A stretch of DNA of 64,000 nucleotides from Stagnimonas sp965279705 (GCA_965279705.1 OZ257257.1:744001-808000), one strand, 5' to 3'. Shown: positions 15,849 to 25,349, numbered from the stretch's first letter. Made by a program: numbers and translations. Notes: generated by a model not told the origin, from the sequence alone.

Positions 15849-18644
15849 CTACATCAGCCCAAACCAAAGCGGTGACAGCGGCAGCTTCACTGGCACGGGA
15901 TAAGCGGCAGCGAGTTTTTCGAGCGCAGCACTTTGCGTGAGTGCGGCGCTGCTGCCGAGACTCTCGACGTAGTCGAGCGCTGCGAACAGCTGAAAATCAG
16001 GCTGGTATTGCGCCGCCCCCAGCTTGCGGGCCTTGGCGAGCTGGGCGGCTGCGGCCTGCGGCTGCCCCGAAAGCGTGAGCAGATAGGCGTAGTAGGCCTC
16101 AGGCGCCAGATTCTGCATCGAGGTCGCGGCCTCGCTGCGCGCCAGCTCGTAATGCGCGAGTGCGTCAGCGGGCTTGCCACGCAGCACTAGCAGGTGCGCA
16201 CCCAGCATCGCTTCGTAGATGCGGTCGTCGCGGCCCTGCACCTTGAGGGCCGTCATCAGTTTTTGCATGCGCGCCAGCATGGGCTCGAGCTTCGCCACAT
16301 CGCCCGTATCGGCCACCAGATTGGCAAGCGTGGAGACTACCCGCAGCGTCGTGCGCTGCGGCGGTTCGTCGTTGGGGGTGAGTGCTGCGGCCGCCCGTGC
16401 GGCGTAGTCGCGGCTCAAGTCCATTTCGCCCGTCAGCCGACGGCACATCGCCACCTTCGAGACCACATCGACCGTGAGCGGATGCTCAGGCCCGGAGATA
16501 CGCGTGCGCGCTTCAGCGAGTGCGGTGTATTCCTTCGCGCAGTTTTCGAACTGCCCGACGCGCTTGTAGGTGTCGGCCAGAAACCAGCGCGCGGCGAGCG
16601 TCTGATTGCCTTCGGCAGTGAGCAGATCGGTGTAGTCCTTGACGATCTGTGGCTGGCGCTTGAGTGCTTCGTCGAGCGCCCCGGTGCGCGCGAAGGTGTT
16701 GGTGAGATTGAGACGCATGGTGAGTGCGTCCTGTCGGTGGCCCTCGGGTGGGTTGAGTGTCTGCGGCTCGATGGAGGCGAGCAGCGTGCGCGCGCCGGCC
16801 CAGTCGCTGCGGATGGTGCGCACGGTGGCGGCGGCGTTGACGGCGTCGGTGTAGACCCAGCTTTTCTCACCGTGTGTCGCCAGTGCGCGCTTGCGGGTTT
16901 CTTCGAGAATGGCGTCGGCCTCGTCGAACTTCGCGGTCTTGCCCAGGCAATAGGCCCAGTAGCCGCGGGCGATCAGCACCGCCTCGCTGGTGGTTTCGCC
17001 GCTGGCTTCCAGCGCCGGGATGGCGGCGTTATAACGCGCCACAGCCTCGGGATATTGCTCGTTCTGCGATTCGGCCTTGGCGAGGATGAGTTGCAGACGC
17101 GCGGTGCGCGCATCGTCGGGGCCATAGGCGAGGGCGGCGCTGTTCACCGCTGCCTGCAACACCGGTATGCCCTTGTCGGGGCGCGTCAGCGAGGCATAGG
17201 TCTCGCCCAGTGCGCCGCCGAGTTCTGCGCGGATTTCGGCGTCTTCGCCCGCCGCCGCCAGCAGGCGCTTGGCGCCGGCATCGAGCACATCGAGCGCGGT
17301 GAGCGAAGCGCCCTTGGTCTGCTCGGGGTCGGCGGCGCGAAACAGATCAGACATGAAGCGACTTACCGCCGTGGCCCGCGCAGCCTGCAACTCGGCGCGC
17401 ATCGCCGCCGTCTGCGCCTGCTGCGATTGCCACAGGGCCACGCTCAAACCGACGGCGAGCGAGGCGATGACCGCGGCACTCAAGCCCGCTGCCAGCCGGT
17501 TGCGGCGCAGCCACAGCACGGTGTCGCGCTGCCAGCTGCCCTGTGCCGCCAGCACCGGGCGGTGTTCGAGCCAGCGTTCGAGATCGGCGACGAAGGCTGC
17601 CATCGTCGGGTAGCGATCTTCCGGCGATTTTTGCAGGGCCTTGGCGAGCACTGCATCGAGGCTGGCGGGGATGCCCTTCGCTCGTTGCGACAGACGCGGT
17701 GCGGGCTGGTGCAGCACCGCGTATTCGAGTGCGGCGCGGCCTGCCTTGGCGGGTTTGAAGGGCCGCTCGCCTGCCAGCAACTCGAACAGCATCACGCCGA
17801 GGGAAAATACATCGACGCCCACACCCGTGTGCTCGCCGGTGATCTGCTCCGGCGCGGCATAGTCGAGCGTGAGGCCACGGCCGTAGAGGCCGGTGAGCGA
17901 GGTTTGCTCGCTGTGCGGCTCGTCGATGAGACTGGCGATACCGAAGTCCAGCAGCTTCACCTCGCCTTCGTCGGTGACCAGCACATTGCTGGGTTTCAGG
18001 TCGCGATGAACGATGAGCCGGCCGTGTGCGTATTCCACCGCGCGGCCGATGGCGAGTGCGAGCCGCACGCGCTGTACCACGCTGCGGGCATGGGCCTGCA
18101 CATACTCGGGCAGCGGCTGGCCGTGCACGTATTCGAGCACCAGATAGGGCTGCTGCCCTTCGATACCTGCATCCAGCAGCCGGGCGATGCCGGGGTGCGC
18201 GAGTCGCGCCAGCGCCTGACGCTCACGACCGAAACGGGCGGTGAGACGGCTGGCATCGCCACTGTTGCGCAGCAGCTTGATGGCGGCCTTGCCGTCGTAG
18301 AGCGCATCCGCGCGCTCGGCCAGCCACACCTCGCCCATGCCGCCGCTGCCCAGCTTGCGGCTGATCTGCCAGGGACCGAAAGACTGGCCGGTTACGGCAG
18401 CGTCGGTCTCGCCGTCTATGGGCTTTTCCACACGCAGTGCGCCATCGAGGGCGGCCGAGAATGCGGGCTGCGACAGCAGGCGATGTGCCGGCACGGTGTT
18501 GGCCAACTCGCGCTGCAGGAGCTTGCGCAGCGGTATGGCCGTGTCAGTCGCCAGGCCCGCCAGAAAAACCTCGCGCGCGGGCGCATCGAGTTCGATGAGT
18601 TCATCGAGCAGGGGCGAGAGGCGTAACCATTCCGCGCGATTCAT
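15849..18644 (-). CDS. transmembrane Ser/Thr protein kinase with C-terminal TPR-like region
   Basis: The 931-residue product has an N-terminal helical segment, then a PknB-type kinase domain (about residues 89-362). Visible motifs are the glycine loop GSGGMGEVW (99-107), Lys123, catalytic HRDLKPSN (Asp215), DFG (233-235) and APEQ, so it looks fully active. One membrane helix follows (about 383-405), then over 500 residues of helical TPR-like repeats outside the membrane, probably the sensor. ATG 18644 has GGAAGG upstream. It sits 71 bp after the ECF sigma gene and has its own predicted ECF promoter, so positive feedback is likely. By analogy with PknT/EcfP and PknS/EcfK, it probably phosphorylates the sigma factor; that is inference. 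Confidence 0.9.
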   Translation of the reverse strand: MNRAEWLRLSPLLDELIELDAPAREVFLAGLATDTAIPLRKLLQRELANTVPAHRLLSQPAFSAALDGALRVEKPIDGETDAAVTGQSFGPWQISRKLGSGGMGEVWLAERADALYDGKAAIKLLRNSGDASRLTARFGRERQALARLAHPGIARLLDAGIEGQQPYLVLEYVHGQPLPEYVQAHARSVVQRVRLALAIGRAVEYAHGRLIVHRDLKPSNVLVTDEGEVKLLDFGIASLIDEPHSEQTSLTGLYGRGLTLDYAAPEQITGEHTGVGVDVFSLGVMLFELLAGERPFKPAKAGRAALEYAVLHQPAPRLSQRAKGIPASLDAVLAKALQKSPEDRYPTMAAFVADLERWLEHRPVLAAQGSWQRDTVLWLRRNRLAAGLSAAVIASLAVGLSVALWQSQQAQTAAMRAELQAARATAVSRFMSDLFRAADPEQTKGASLTALDVLDAGAKRLLAAAGEDAEIRAELGGALGETYASLTRPDKGIPVLQAAVNSAALAYGPDDARTARLQLILAKAESQNEQYPEAVARYNAAIPALEASGETTSEAVLIARGYWAYCLGKTAKFDEADAILEETRKRALATHGEKSWVYTDAVNAAATVRTIRSDWAGARTLLASIEPQTLNPPEGHRQDALTMRLNLTNTFARTGALDEALKRQPQIVKDYTDLLTAEGNQTLAARWFLADTYKRVGQFENCAKEYTALAEARTRISGPEHPLTVDVVSKVAMCRRLTGEMDLSRDYAARAAAALTPNDEPPQRTTLRVVSTLANLVADTGDVAKLEPMLARMQKLMTALKVQGRDDRIYEAMLGAHLLVLRGKPADALAHYELARSEAATSMQNLAPEAYYAYLLTLSGQPQAAAAQLAKARKLGAAQYQPDFQLFAALDYVESLGSSAALTQSAALEKLAAAYPVPVKLPLSPLWFGLM

Positions 18645-18678
18645 AGCCTTCCCGTTTTGTGATGTAGATCTAAATATG

Positions 18679-18707
18679 TAGACGCGAAACCGCAAGGCAT
18701 CACGACA
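18679..18707 (-). promoter_or_regulatory. predicted ECF-sigma promoter 1 (kinase gene)
   Basis: On the minus strand TGTCGTGATGCC (18707-18696) is followed after exactly 10 bp by GCGTCTA (18685-18679), 34 bp before the kinase ATG at 18644. It lies in the 71-bp gap between sigma gene and kinase gene. Together with the two other copies it defines a shared 29-bp promoter for this cluster. Confidence 0.75.
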
Positions 18708-18715
18708 AGGCTGTT

Positions 18716-19273
18716 TCAGCTTTCCAGAAGATCCGCCAGCAAGAGCCGCGCCTTCTTGAGGTCGCGATCAACCGTGCGGGTGGCGACACCGCGTGCCTCG
18801 GCGATCTCGGCGATGGTCAGGCCGGCGAAGCAGTGCATCTCCACCGTATGCGCCAGCGCCTCGTCGAGTTCGGCCATGCGCGCCAGGGCGGCGTCGAGCA
18901 CCAGCATGTCGACGGCGGCGGGGTTGGTATCGGGCGCTTCGTCGGCGTGTGAGAGAGTCACCATCTGCAAGCCGCCGCCGCGCTTCGTGGCCGCCACGGC
19001 GCGCAGGTGATCGAGCACCACGCTGCGCAGAGCGCGGCCGACGTAGGCAAAAAACTGCACACGCTCCTGGCCGTGCAGGCCTTCGTTGGCGGCCATCTTG
19101 ATGAAGCCTTCGTGCACCAGCGCCGTGGTGTTCAGGCCGGTGACACCGCCGGCTTCAGCCAGCCGCGCGCGGGCAATGCGGCGAATATCCGGGTAGAGCG
19201 CCGCAAATAACTGCTGCACTGCCGAGGCATCCCCGGCAGAAGCGCGTCCCAGCAGTTGAGTGACGGAGTCCAT
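18716..19273 (-). CDS. ECF RNA polymerase sigma factor, TIGR02999/ECF43-like
   Basis: The 185-residue product has sigma regions 2 (DIRRIARARL ... LVHEGFIKMA ... FFAYVGRALRSVVLDHLR) and 4 (LTIAEIAEARGVATRTVDRDLKKARLLL). It starts MDSVTQLL like TIGR02999 proteins, which made me choose ATG 19273 over an upstream GTG at 19294. The acidic DAED stretch of region 2 that contacts core polymerase in most ECF factors is replaced by Asn48-Thr-Thr-Ala51. In the related Vibrio EcfP the missing charge is supplied by kinase phosphorylation of a Thr in this region. There is no anti-sigma gene next to it; the kinase follows directly. It lies 27 bp after ssb and is probably cotranscribed with it. Confidence 0.9.
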   Translation of the reverse strand: MDSVTQLLGRASAGDASAVQQLFAALYPDIRRIARARLAEAGGVTGLNTTALVHEGFIKMAANEGLHGQERVQFFAYVGRALRSVVLDHLRAVAATKRGGGLQMVTLSHADEAPDTNPAAVDMLVLDAALARMAELDEALAHTVEMHCFAGLTIAEIAEARGVATRTVDRDLKKARLLLADLLES

Positions 19274-19300
19274 GTCGCCGCCAGCTTGCACCACTCTCCA

Positions 19301-19786
19301 TTAAAACGGAATGTCGTCGTCGCTGAAGCCGCTGTCATCCATCGGTGCGGGTTGCGGTGCGGGCGACTCGCGGCGCTGCTGCGGCGCGCCGGCTGGTTTC
19401 TCGTAGCTGGAGCTGCGCGAATAACCGCCGCCGCCTTCCCCGCCGGCACCGGGCTTGCCGTCGAGCATCTGCATGTCTTGCACGAGCACTTCGGTGGTGT
19501 AACGGTCAACGCCGTCTTTCTCCCACTTGCGGGTGCGCAGCGAGCCTTCGACGTAGACCTTGCTGCCCTTCTTCAGATACTGGCCGGCGATCTCGGCGAG
19601 CTTGTTGTTGAACACCACGTTGTGCCACTCGGTGCGCTCTTTCTGCTCGCCGGTGGTTTTGTCCTTCCAGCTCTCGCTGGTGGCGATGGTGACGTTGCAC
19701 AGCGCGCCGCCGGAGGGGAAGTATTTGACCTCGGGGTCTTTGCCGAGATTGCCGATGAGAATGACTTTGTTGACGCCACGGGCCAT
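19301..19786 (-). CDS. ssb: single-stranded DNA-binding protein
   Basis: This 161-residue protein has an N-terminal OB fold (MARGVNKVILIGNLGKDPEVKYFPSG to about residue 110), a Gly/Pro/Gln-rich linker and the conserved acidic tip DDDIPF that recruits repair and replication partners. A GGGGA ribosome-binding site precedes the ATG. It is transcribed away from uvrA with an MFS gene between, the same order as in Pseudomonas. The envelope sigma gene begins 27 bp downstream. Confidence 0.96.
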   Translation of the reverse strand: MARGVNKVILIGNLGKDPEVKYFPSGGALCNVTIATSESWKDKTTGEQKERTEWHNVVFNNKLAEIAGQYLKKGSKVYVEGSLRTRKWEKDGVDRYTTEVLVQDMQMLDGKPGAGGEGGGGYSRSSSYEKPAGAPQQRRESPAPQPAPMDDSGFSDDDIPF

Positions 19787-19798
19787 GAGAATCCCCTT

Positions 19799-20974
19799 TT
19801 ATTTGCTTGTGAGTGGTTCGCGCGCGTGGAGTGCGGCGAGGTGGATAGCGAATGTTAGCCAAATGAGCGGCAACAGGGCGGCAACCGCAAACGCCGCACT
19901 CAAACCATAGTGCCCTTTCGTCGCGCCAATCAGGCTGCCGCCGAGCATCGGCCCCAGAAACTGGGCGCTGGAATACACGCCGAGTGCGGCGCCGCGTCGG
20001 TCGGCCGGTGCGCGGCGGGAGATCAGCGAGGGCAGCAGGCCTTCGAGGCAGTTGAAGGCGACGAAGAACACGCCCATGGCGATCACCAAGCCCACGGGCT
20101 GCGCATGCAGGGTGGATAGCAGCACCAGGCTCACCGCCAGCGTGACGATCATGGTCAGGAACAATCCGCGCACGCCGCCGGTTTTTTCAGCGCGCTTGAC
20201 CAGCGGGAACACCGGCAGGATCGAGACGATGAGCACCGGCAGATAGAGCTTCCAGTGCTGTTCGCTCGGCAGTTGCAGCGTCTCGTCGATGGCAAAGGGT
20301 GCGGCGACGAACAGGCCGGTGAGCAGCGCGTGCAGCAACAGGATGCCGCCATCGAGCCGCAGCAATTGTGTGTCGCGCAACACCGTCATCACGCCGGCAT
20401 TGCTGGCTTGTGGCTGTGGGGCCACGGGCACCAGCCAGAGCACGACGGGGATGGCGGCGAGGGCCAGCACGCCGGTGACGTTGAAAATGCCCGGCACACC
20501 AATCACCCCCGAAACTACCGGCCCTGCCACCAATGCGCCGATGAAGGCGAGGCCCATGCCGGCGCCCAGTATCGCCATCGCCGTGGTGCGCACGCTGTCG
20601 CGGGTGAGGTCGGCCAGCAGGGCGGACACTGCCGACGACACCGCGCCCAAGCCCTGTACCGCGCGGCCGAAAGTGATCCAGAACAAGTCATCGCTGGCAC
20701 CGGCGACGAAACTGCCGACGGCGAACAGGATCATGCCGATGACGATGATGGGCTTGCGGCCGAAGCGATCCGACGCCATGCCGAGCGGGATTTGCAGGGT
20801 GGCCTGCACCAGGCCGTAGATGCCGATGGCGAGGCCGATCTGAATGTCGGTCGCTGGCACCGGCAGGCCATGCGCGTAGAGCGCGAACACGGGCAGGATC
20901 ATGAACATACCCACCATGCGCAGCGCATAGATCAGCGCAAGGCCAATGGTGGCGCGGATTTCGAGGGCGTTCAT
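19799..20974 (-). CDS. MFS transporter
   Basis: This 391-residue inner-membrane protein has about twelve hydrophobic helices and the MFS loop 2-3 signature GMASDRFGRKPI. It belongs to the drug-efflux-like MFS_1 group found between uvrA and ssb in many gammaproteobacteria. The ATG at 20974 begins a normal MFS N-terminus (MNALEIRATIGLALIYALRM); 23 further in-frame codons upstream read as non-membrane junk. The substrate is unknown. Confidence 0.88.
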   Translation of the reverse strand: MNALEIRATIGLALIYALRMVGMFMILPVFALYAHGLPVPATDIQIGLAIGIYGLVQATLQIPLGMASDRFGRKPIIVIGMILFAVGSFVAGASDDLFWITFGRAVQGLGAVSSAVSALLADLTRDSVRTTAMAILGAGMGLAFIGALVAGPVVSGVIGVPGIFNVTGVLALAAIPVVLWLVPVAPQPQASNAGVMTVLRDTQLLRLDGGILLLHALLTGLFVAAPFAIDETLQLPSEQHWKLYLPVLIVSILPVFPLVKRAEKTGGVRGLFLTMIVTLAVSLVLLSTLHAQPVGLVIAMGVFFVAFNCLEGLLPSLISRRAPADRRGAALGVYSSAQFLGPMLGGSLIGATKGHYGLSAAFAVAALLPLIWLTFAIHLAALHAREPLTSK

Positions 20975-21090
20975 TGCGGGTGGTGCAGGGGATCGGCGGC
21001 GCGAGTTCAGTAGAAATGCAAGGCGCAGGGCGCAATCAGGCAACGAAGGGGCCGTATAGTAGTCGATCCCTTTTCCGGTCTTCCCGCCCC

Positions 21091-23919
21091 ATGGCTATGG
21101 ACGCAATACGCATACGCGGTGCGCGTACGCACAACCTCAAGAATGTCTCGATCACGCTGCCGCGCGACAAGCTGATTGTCATCACGGGCTTGTCCGGTTC
21201 GGGCAAATCTTCGCTCGCGTTCGACACGCTCTACGCCGAGGGCCAGCGCCGCTATGTGGAATCGCTCAGCGCCTACGCGCGGCAGTTTCTCTCGATGATG
21301 GACAAGCCTGATGTCGACTCGATCGAGGGCTTGAGCCCTGCGATTTCCATCGAGCAGAAAAGCACCAGCCACAACCCGCGCTCGACGGTGGGCACCGTCA
21401 CCGAGATTCAGGACTACCTGCGCCTGCTGTTCGCCCGCGTTGGCACGCCGCGCTGCCCCGATCATGGCGTGACGCTGGAGGCGCAAAGCGTGTCGCAGAT
21501 GGTCGATCACGTGCTTGCACTCCCTGCGGAATCGGCGTGGATGATCCTTGCCCCCGTGGTGCGCGGTCGCAAGGGCGAGCACGCGGACTGGTTCGAGCAG
21601 CTGCGTGCGCAGGGCTTCGTGCGCGTACGCGTCAACGGCCATGTGCACGAGATCGACGCGGTGCCGGCCCTCAACCGCAAGCTCAAGCACGACATCGAGG
21701 TGGTGGTCGATCGCTTCAAGGTGCGCGTCGATGTGAAGCAGCGCATCACCGAGTCTTTTGAGACCGCGCTACGCCTCAGCGATGGCCTGGTGCTGGTCGG
21801 CCCGCATGGCGAGGCCAATACGGCGGCCGAGATCACCTTCAGCAACCGCATGGCCTGCCCACACTGCGGCTACTCGGTGCCGGAACTCGAACCGCGCATC
21901 TTCAGCTTCAACGCCCCGCACGGCGCCTGCCAGACCTGCGATGGCCTGGGCACCATGCAGGTGTTCGACCCCGATCGCGTCGTGGTCGCCCCCGACCTGT
22001 CATTGTCAGACGGCGCGGTGAAAGGCTGGGACAAGAAGAACGCCTATTACTGGGCGCTCATCAAGTCGCTGGCGAAGCATTACGGCTTCGATACCGACAA
22101 GCCCTTCGACAAGCTCACGGCCAAGGTGCAGGCCCTGGTGTTGCACGGCAGCGGCGAAGAAAAACTGCAATTCACCTATCCCGACGTGCACGGCAAATCC
22201 ATCACCCGCCTGCATCGCTTCGAGGGCATCATCCCCAACCTGCAGCGCCGCTACAAAGAGACCGAATCACTGGCAGTGAAGGAAGAGCTGGCGCGCTACT
22301 TGAGCAGCAAGGCCTGCCCGGATTGCAGCGGTGCGCGCCTCAACCGCACGGCACGCAATGTCTTCGTCGCCGACAAGCCGCTGCACGAACTGACAGCCCT
22401 CTCGATCCGCGACGCCGAAGCCTGGTTCACGCAGATGACGCTGCCCGGCCACAAGGGCGAGATCGCGGAGAAGATCCTCAAGGAAATCGTCGCGCGCCTC
22501 GGCTTTCTGAACAACGTGGGTCTGGATTACCTGACGCTGGCGCGCAGCGCCGAGACGCTGAGCGGCGGCGAGTCGCAGCGCATACGCTTGGCGTCCCAGA
22601 TCGGCGCGGGCCTGGTGGGCGTGATGTATGTGCTCGATGAACCTTCGATTGGTTTGCATCAGCGCGACAACGAGCGCCTGCTGAAAACGCTGGTGCATCT
22701 GCGCGATATCGGCAACACCGTGATCGTGGTCGAGCACGATGAAGACGCCATCCGCAGTGCCGATTACGTGGTCGATATCGGCCCCGGTGCGGGCGTGCAT
22801 GGCGGCCGCATCGTCGCCGAAGGCACACCCGCGCAGGTGCTGGCCAACCCCAATTCGCTGACCGGCCAGTACCTCAGCGGCGCAGTGAAGATCGAAGTGC
22901 CGAAGACGCGCCGCGCGCCCGACCCGAAGAAGATGATCGTCATCGAGTCCGCCACCGGCAACAACCTGCAAAACGTCACGGCGGAAATCCCCTGCGGCCT
23001 CTTTACCTGCGTCACCGGTGTCAGCGGCAGCGGCAAGTCCACACTCATCAACGACACACTGATGAACTACGCCGCACGACATTTGAATGGTGCGGCTTCG
23101 CGCTGGTCGGCGGCGAAAGCGGTGCGCGGCATGGAGCATCTCGACAAGCTGGTGGACATCGACCAGTCGCCGATTGGCCGTACGCCGCGCAGCAACCCGG
23201 CGACCTATACGGGCCTGTTCACGCCGATCCGCGAACTGTTCTGCGAGGTGCCGGAATCACGCGCGCGCGGCTACGAAGCCGGGCGCTTCAGCTTCAACGT
23301 GAAAGGCGGGCGCTGCGAGACCTGCGAGGGCGATGGGCTCATCAAGGTCGAGATGCACTTTCTGCCGGATGTCTACGTCACCTGCGACACCTGCAAGGGC
23401 AAGCGCTACAACCGCGAAACGCTCGAAATCAAATACAAGGGCAAGAGCATCAACGAAGTTCTGGGCATGACGGTGGAAGCCGCTCACGAGTTCTTCAAGC
23501 CGGTGCCCGCGCTCGCCAACAAGCTCAAGACCCTGCTCGACGTCGGCCTGAGCTACATCACGCTCGGTCAGAACGCGACGACACTCAGTGGCGGTGAAGC
23601 GCAGCGCATCAAGCTCGCCAAGGAGCTGTCACGCCGCGACACCGGGCAGACGCTCTACATCCTCGACGAGCCGACGACGGGCCTGCACTTTCACGACGTC
23701 GCGCAGTTGCTGAAGGTGATCGAGCGCCTGCGCGATGCCGGCAACACGCTGGTGGTGATCGAACACAATCTCGATGTCATCAAGCGCGCGGACTGGATTC
23801 TCGATCTCGGCCCCGAGGGCGGTAGTGGCGGCGGCAAGATCGTGGCGCAGGGCACGCCGGAACAAGTCGCCAAGGTGAAGGGCAGTTACACCGGGCACTT
23901 CCTCAAAGGCATGCTGTAG
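21091..23919 (+). CDS. uvrA: excinuclease ABC subunit A
   Basis: The 942-residue damage-recognition ATPase of nucleotide excision repair is complete. The first Walker A is GLSGSGKSS (about residues 33-41), with zinc-finger CPHCGY and CQTCDG blocks, and the first ABC signature is LSGGESQRIRLASQIG. The second Walker A is GVSGSGKST, the second zinc site CETCEG/CDTCKG, and the second signature LSGGEAQRIKLAKEL. The ATG at 21091 (or 21097) matches the family N-terminus DAIRIRGARTHNLKNVS; the frame extends upstream to 20974 without family similarity. It is divergent from the MFS gene. Confidence 0.96.
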   Translation: MAMDAIRIRGARTHNLKNVSITLPRDKLIVITGLSGSGKSSLAFDTLYAEGQRRYVESLSAYARQFLSMMDKPDVDSIEGLSPAISIEQKSTSHNPRSTVGTVTEIQDYLRLLFARVGTPRCPDHGVTLEAQSVSQMVDHVLALPAESAWMILAPVVRGRKGEHADWFEQLRAQGFVRVRVNGHVHEIDAVPALNRKLKHDIEVVVDRFKVRVDVKQRITESFETALRLSDGLVLVGPHGEANTAAEITFSNRMACPHCGYSVPELEPRIFSFNAPHGACQTCDGLGTMQVFDPDRVVVAPDLSLSDGAVKGWDKKNAYYWALIKSLAKHYGFDTDKPFDKLTAKVQALVLHGSGEEKLQFTYPDVHGKSITRLHRFEGIIPNLQRRYKETESLAVKEELARYLSSKACPDCSGARLNRTARNVFVADKPLHELTALSIRDAEAWFTQMTLPGHKGEIAEKILKEIVARLGFLNNVGLDYLTLARSAETLSGGESQRIRLASQIGAGLVGVMYVLDEPSIGLHQRDNERLLKTLVHLRDIGNTVIVVEHDEDAIRSADYVVDIGPGAGVHGGRIVAEGTPAQVLANPNSLTGQYLSGAVKIEVPKTRRAPDPKKMIVIESATGNNLQNVTAEIPCGLFTCVTGVSGSGKSTLINDTLMNYAARHLNGAASRWSAAKAVRGMEHLDKLVDIDQSPIGRTPRSNPATYTGLFTPIRELFCEVPESRARGYEAGRFSFNVKGGRCETCEGDGLIKVEMHFLPDVYVTCDTCKGKRYNRETLEIKYKGKSINEVLGMTVEAAHEFFKPVPALANKLKTLLDVGLSYITLGQNATTLSGGEAQRIKLAKELSRRDTGQTLYILDEPTTGLHFHDVAQLLKVIERLRDAGNTLVVIEHNLDVIKRADWILDLGPEGGSGGGKIVAQGTPEQVAKVKGSYTGHFLKGML

Positions 23920-23922
23920 AGC

Positions 23923-24372
23923 TCAGGCCAACACCACTGCCAGCACATCGCATACGGCCTTGCCCACCACGTTCTCGTCGGTGTGCGCAAACACATTCGA
24001 GAACAGGCCGTGATGCTGGCGGTGGCCGATGACGATCAGGTCCGCACCCAGCTCCTTGGCGGTATCGAGGATGGCGCTGTCGGCAATGCCCAGCACCAGA
24101 TGGATGTTGGCATCGTCAATGCCGTGTGGCGCACAGGCTGCACACAGGTTTTTGCGCAGTTCATCGCGCAATTCGTTCGACCACTGCGGCTCCACCACCA
24201 GCGGCAGCATGCCGCCCACATCCCCGGCAAACGTATTGATGGGTGTCGGTGCCATTGCCGAAACCACGCTGAGCCGCGCGCCGAAGCTGCTGGCCAGCGC
24301 CTTGGCTTTAGTGAGCAGCGGGGCGCGGTCTTCGGTGTTGTCTACAGCGACCAGAAGATGTTGGTAGGGCAT
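23923..24372 (-). CDS. universal stress protein, UspA type
   Basis: This 149-residue single-domain Usp protein begins YQHLLVAVDNTED and ends with VIGHRQHHGLFSNVFAHTDENVV. The ATP-binding G-2x-G-9x-G(S/T) motif of the ATP-binding Usp class is not intact, as in E. coli UspA itself. ATG 24372 has GGAGAG upstream. It is convergent with uvrA (3 bp between stops) and follows the thioesterase gene. Confidence 0.88.
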   Translation of the reverse strand: MPYQHLLVAVDNTEDRAPLLTKAKALASSFGARLSVVSAMAPTPINTFAGDVGGMLPLVVEPQWSNELRDELRKNLCAACAPHGIDDANIHLVLGIADSAILDTAKELGADLIVIGHRQHHGLFSNVFAHTDENVVGKAVCDVLAVVLA

Positions 24373-24416
24373 TGCGGTCTCTCCAATGTGCTGCATTGAG
24401 ACACGATTAAGAAAGA

Positions 24417-25349
24417 TCAAGCCTTAACCGCACCTGCATGTTTCGTTTCGGTGTGCCGCATCAAGCCCTCTTGCGCCACGCTGGCGATGAGCCGGCCGCT
24501 GCGGTCGTAGATCAGGCCGCGTGTCATGCCGCGGGCGGACTGTGCGCTGGGCGAATCCATGCAGTAGAGCAGCCAGTCGTCCACGCGCGCATCGCGGTGA
24601 AACCACAGCGCATGGTCTAGGCTCGCCACCTGCATGTCGGGCGAATACCAGCTCTTGCCATGCGGGCGCAGCGCGGTGCCGATCAGATTGAAGTCGCTGG
24701 CATAGGCCAGCAGGCAGCGATGCAGCATGGGGTCGTCCGGCAACTGCTGGCCGATGCGGAACCAGATGGCCTGGCGCGGCTGCGTCACGTCCGGCACGAG
24801 TGGGTTCCACGGGTAGACGGGGCGGAACTCGACGGCTGGATGGCGCGTCAGGGAAGCGTGGATGCGCGGGTGTACTTCGCCTGCTGCCGCCAGCCATTCC
24901 GGGATCAGCACGTTGGTGTTCTTAAGGGCTTCTGGCGGCGGGACTTCTGGCATCCACGCCTGATGGCTCAGGCCGTCCTCCGGTACCTGGAAGGAAGCGA
25001 TCATCGACAGGATCGGTCGGCCGTGCTGGATCGCCTGCACCCGCCGTGCACTGAAGCTGCCGCCGTCGCGGATGCGATCCACCTCGTAGACGATGGGTGC
25101 GGCCATGTCGCCGGGCAGCAGAAAATAGGCGTGCAGGGAGTGCGGCGTGCGGCCCTCCACCGTGCGGCTCGCTGCCACCATCGCCTGGCCGATCACCTGC
25201 CCGCCGAATACGCTGCGGCCTCCGAGATCGCGTGAGACGCCGCGGAACAGATTGACTTCCAGCGTCTCCAGGTCGAGCACGGTGACGAGGTCGGCCAGCA
25301 CCTGTTCGGCAGTGAGCGCAGGCGGGGATTCGGAGGTTGAGTCGGTCAT
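24417..25349 (-). CDS. tesB: acyl-CoA thioesterase II
   Basis: The 310-residue double-hotdog thioesterase hydrolyses medium- and long-chain acyl-CoA to free acid and CoA in the cytoplasm. Visible family features are the N-terminal LETLEVNLFRGVSRDLGGRSVFGGQVIGQAM, the SFSARRVQAIQHG strand, and the C-terminal half with SLDHALWFHRDARVDDWLLY. ATG 25349 opens the domain; the longer frame to 25487 runs into the neighbouring gene. It is divergent from the YkgJ-type gene. Confidence 0.92.
   Translation of the reverse strand: MTDSTSESPPALTAEQVLADLVTVLDLETLEVNLFRGVSRDLGGRSVFGGQVIGQAMVAASRTVEGRTPHSLHAYFLLPGDMAAPIVYEVDRIRDGGSFSARRVQAIQHGRPILSMIASFQVPEDGLSHQAWMPEVPPPEALKNTNVLIPEWLAAAGEVHPRIHASLTRHPAVEFRPVYPWNPLVPDVTQPRQAIWFRIGQQLPDDPMLHRCLLAYASDFNLIGTALRPHGKSWYSPDMQVASLDHALWFHRDARVDDWLLYCMDSPSAQSARGMTRGLIYDRSGRLIASVAQEGLMRHTETKHAGAVKA

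Noticed and set aside
16194..18626. 810-codon plus-strand ORF opposite the kinase gene
   Set aside because: Shadow of a GC-rich gene: the minus-strand frame has all kinase motifs and a good start, while this one has no recognisable domain.
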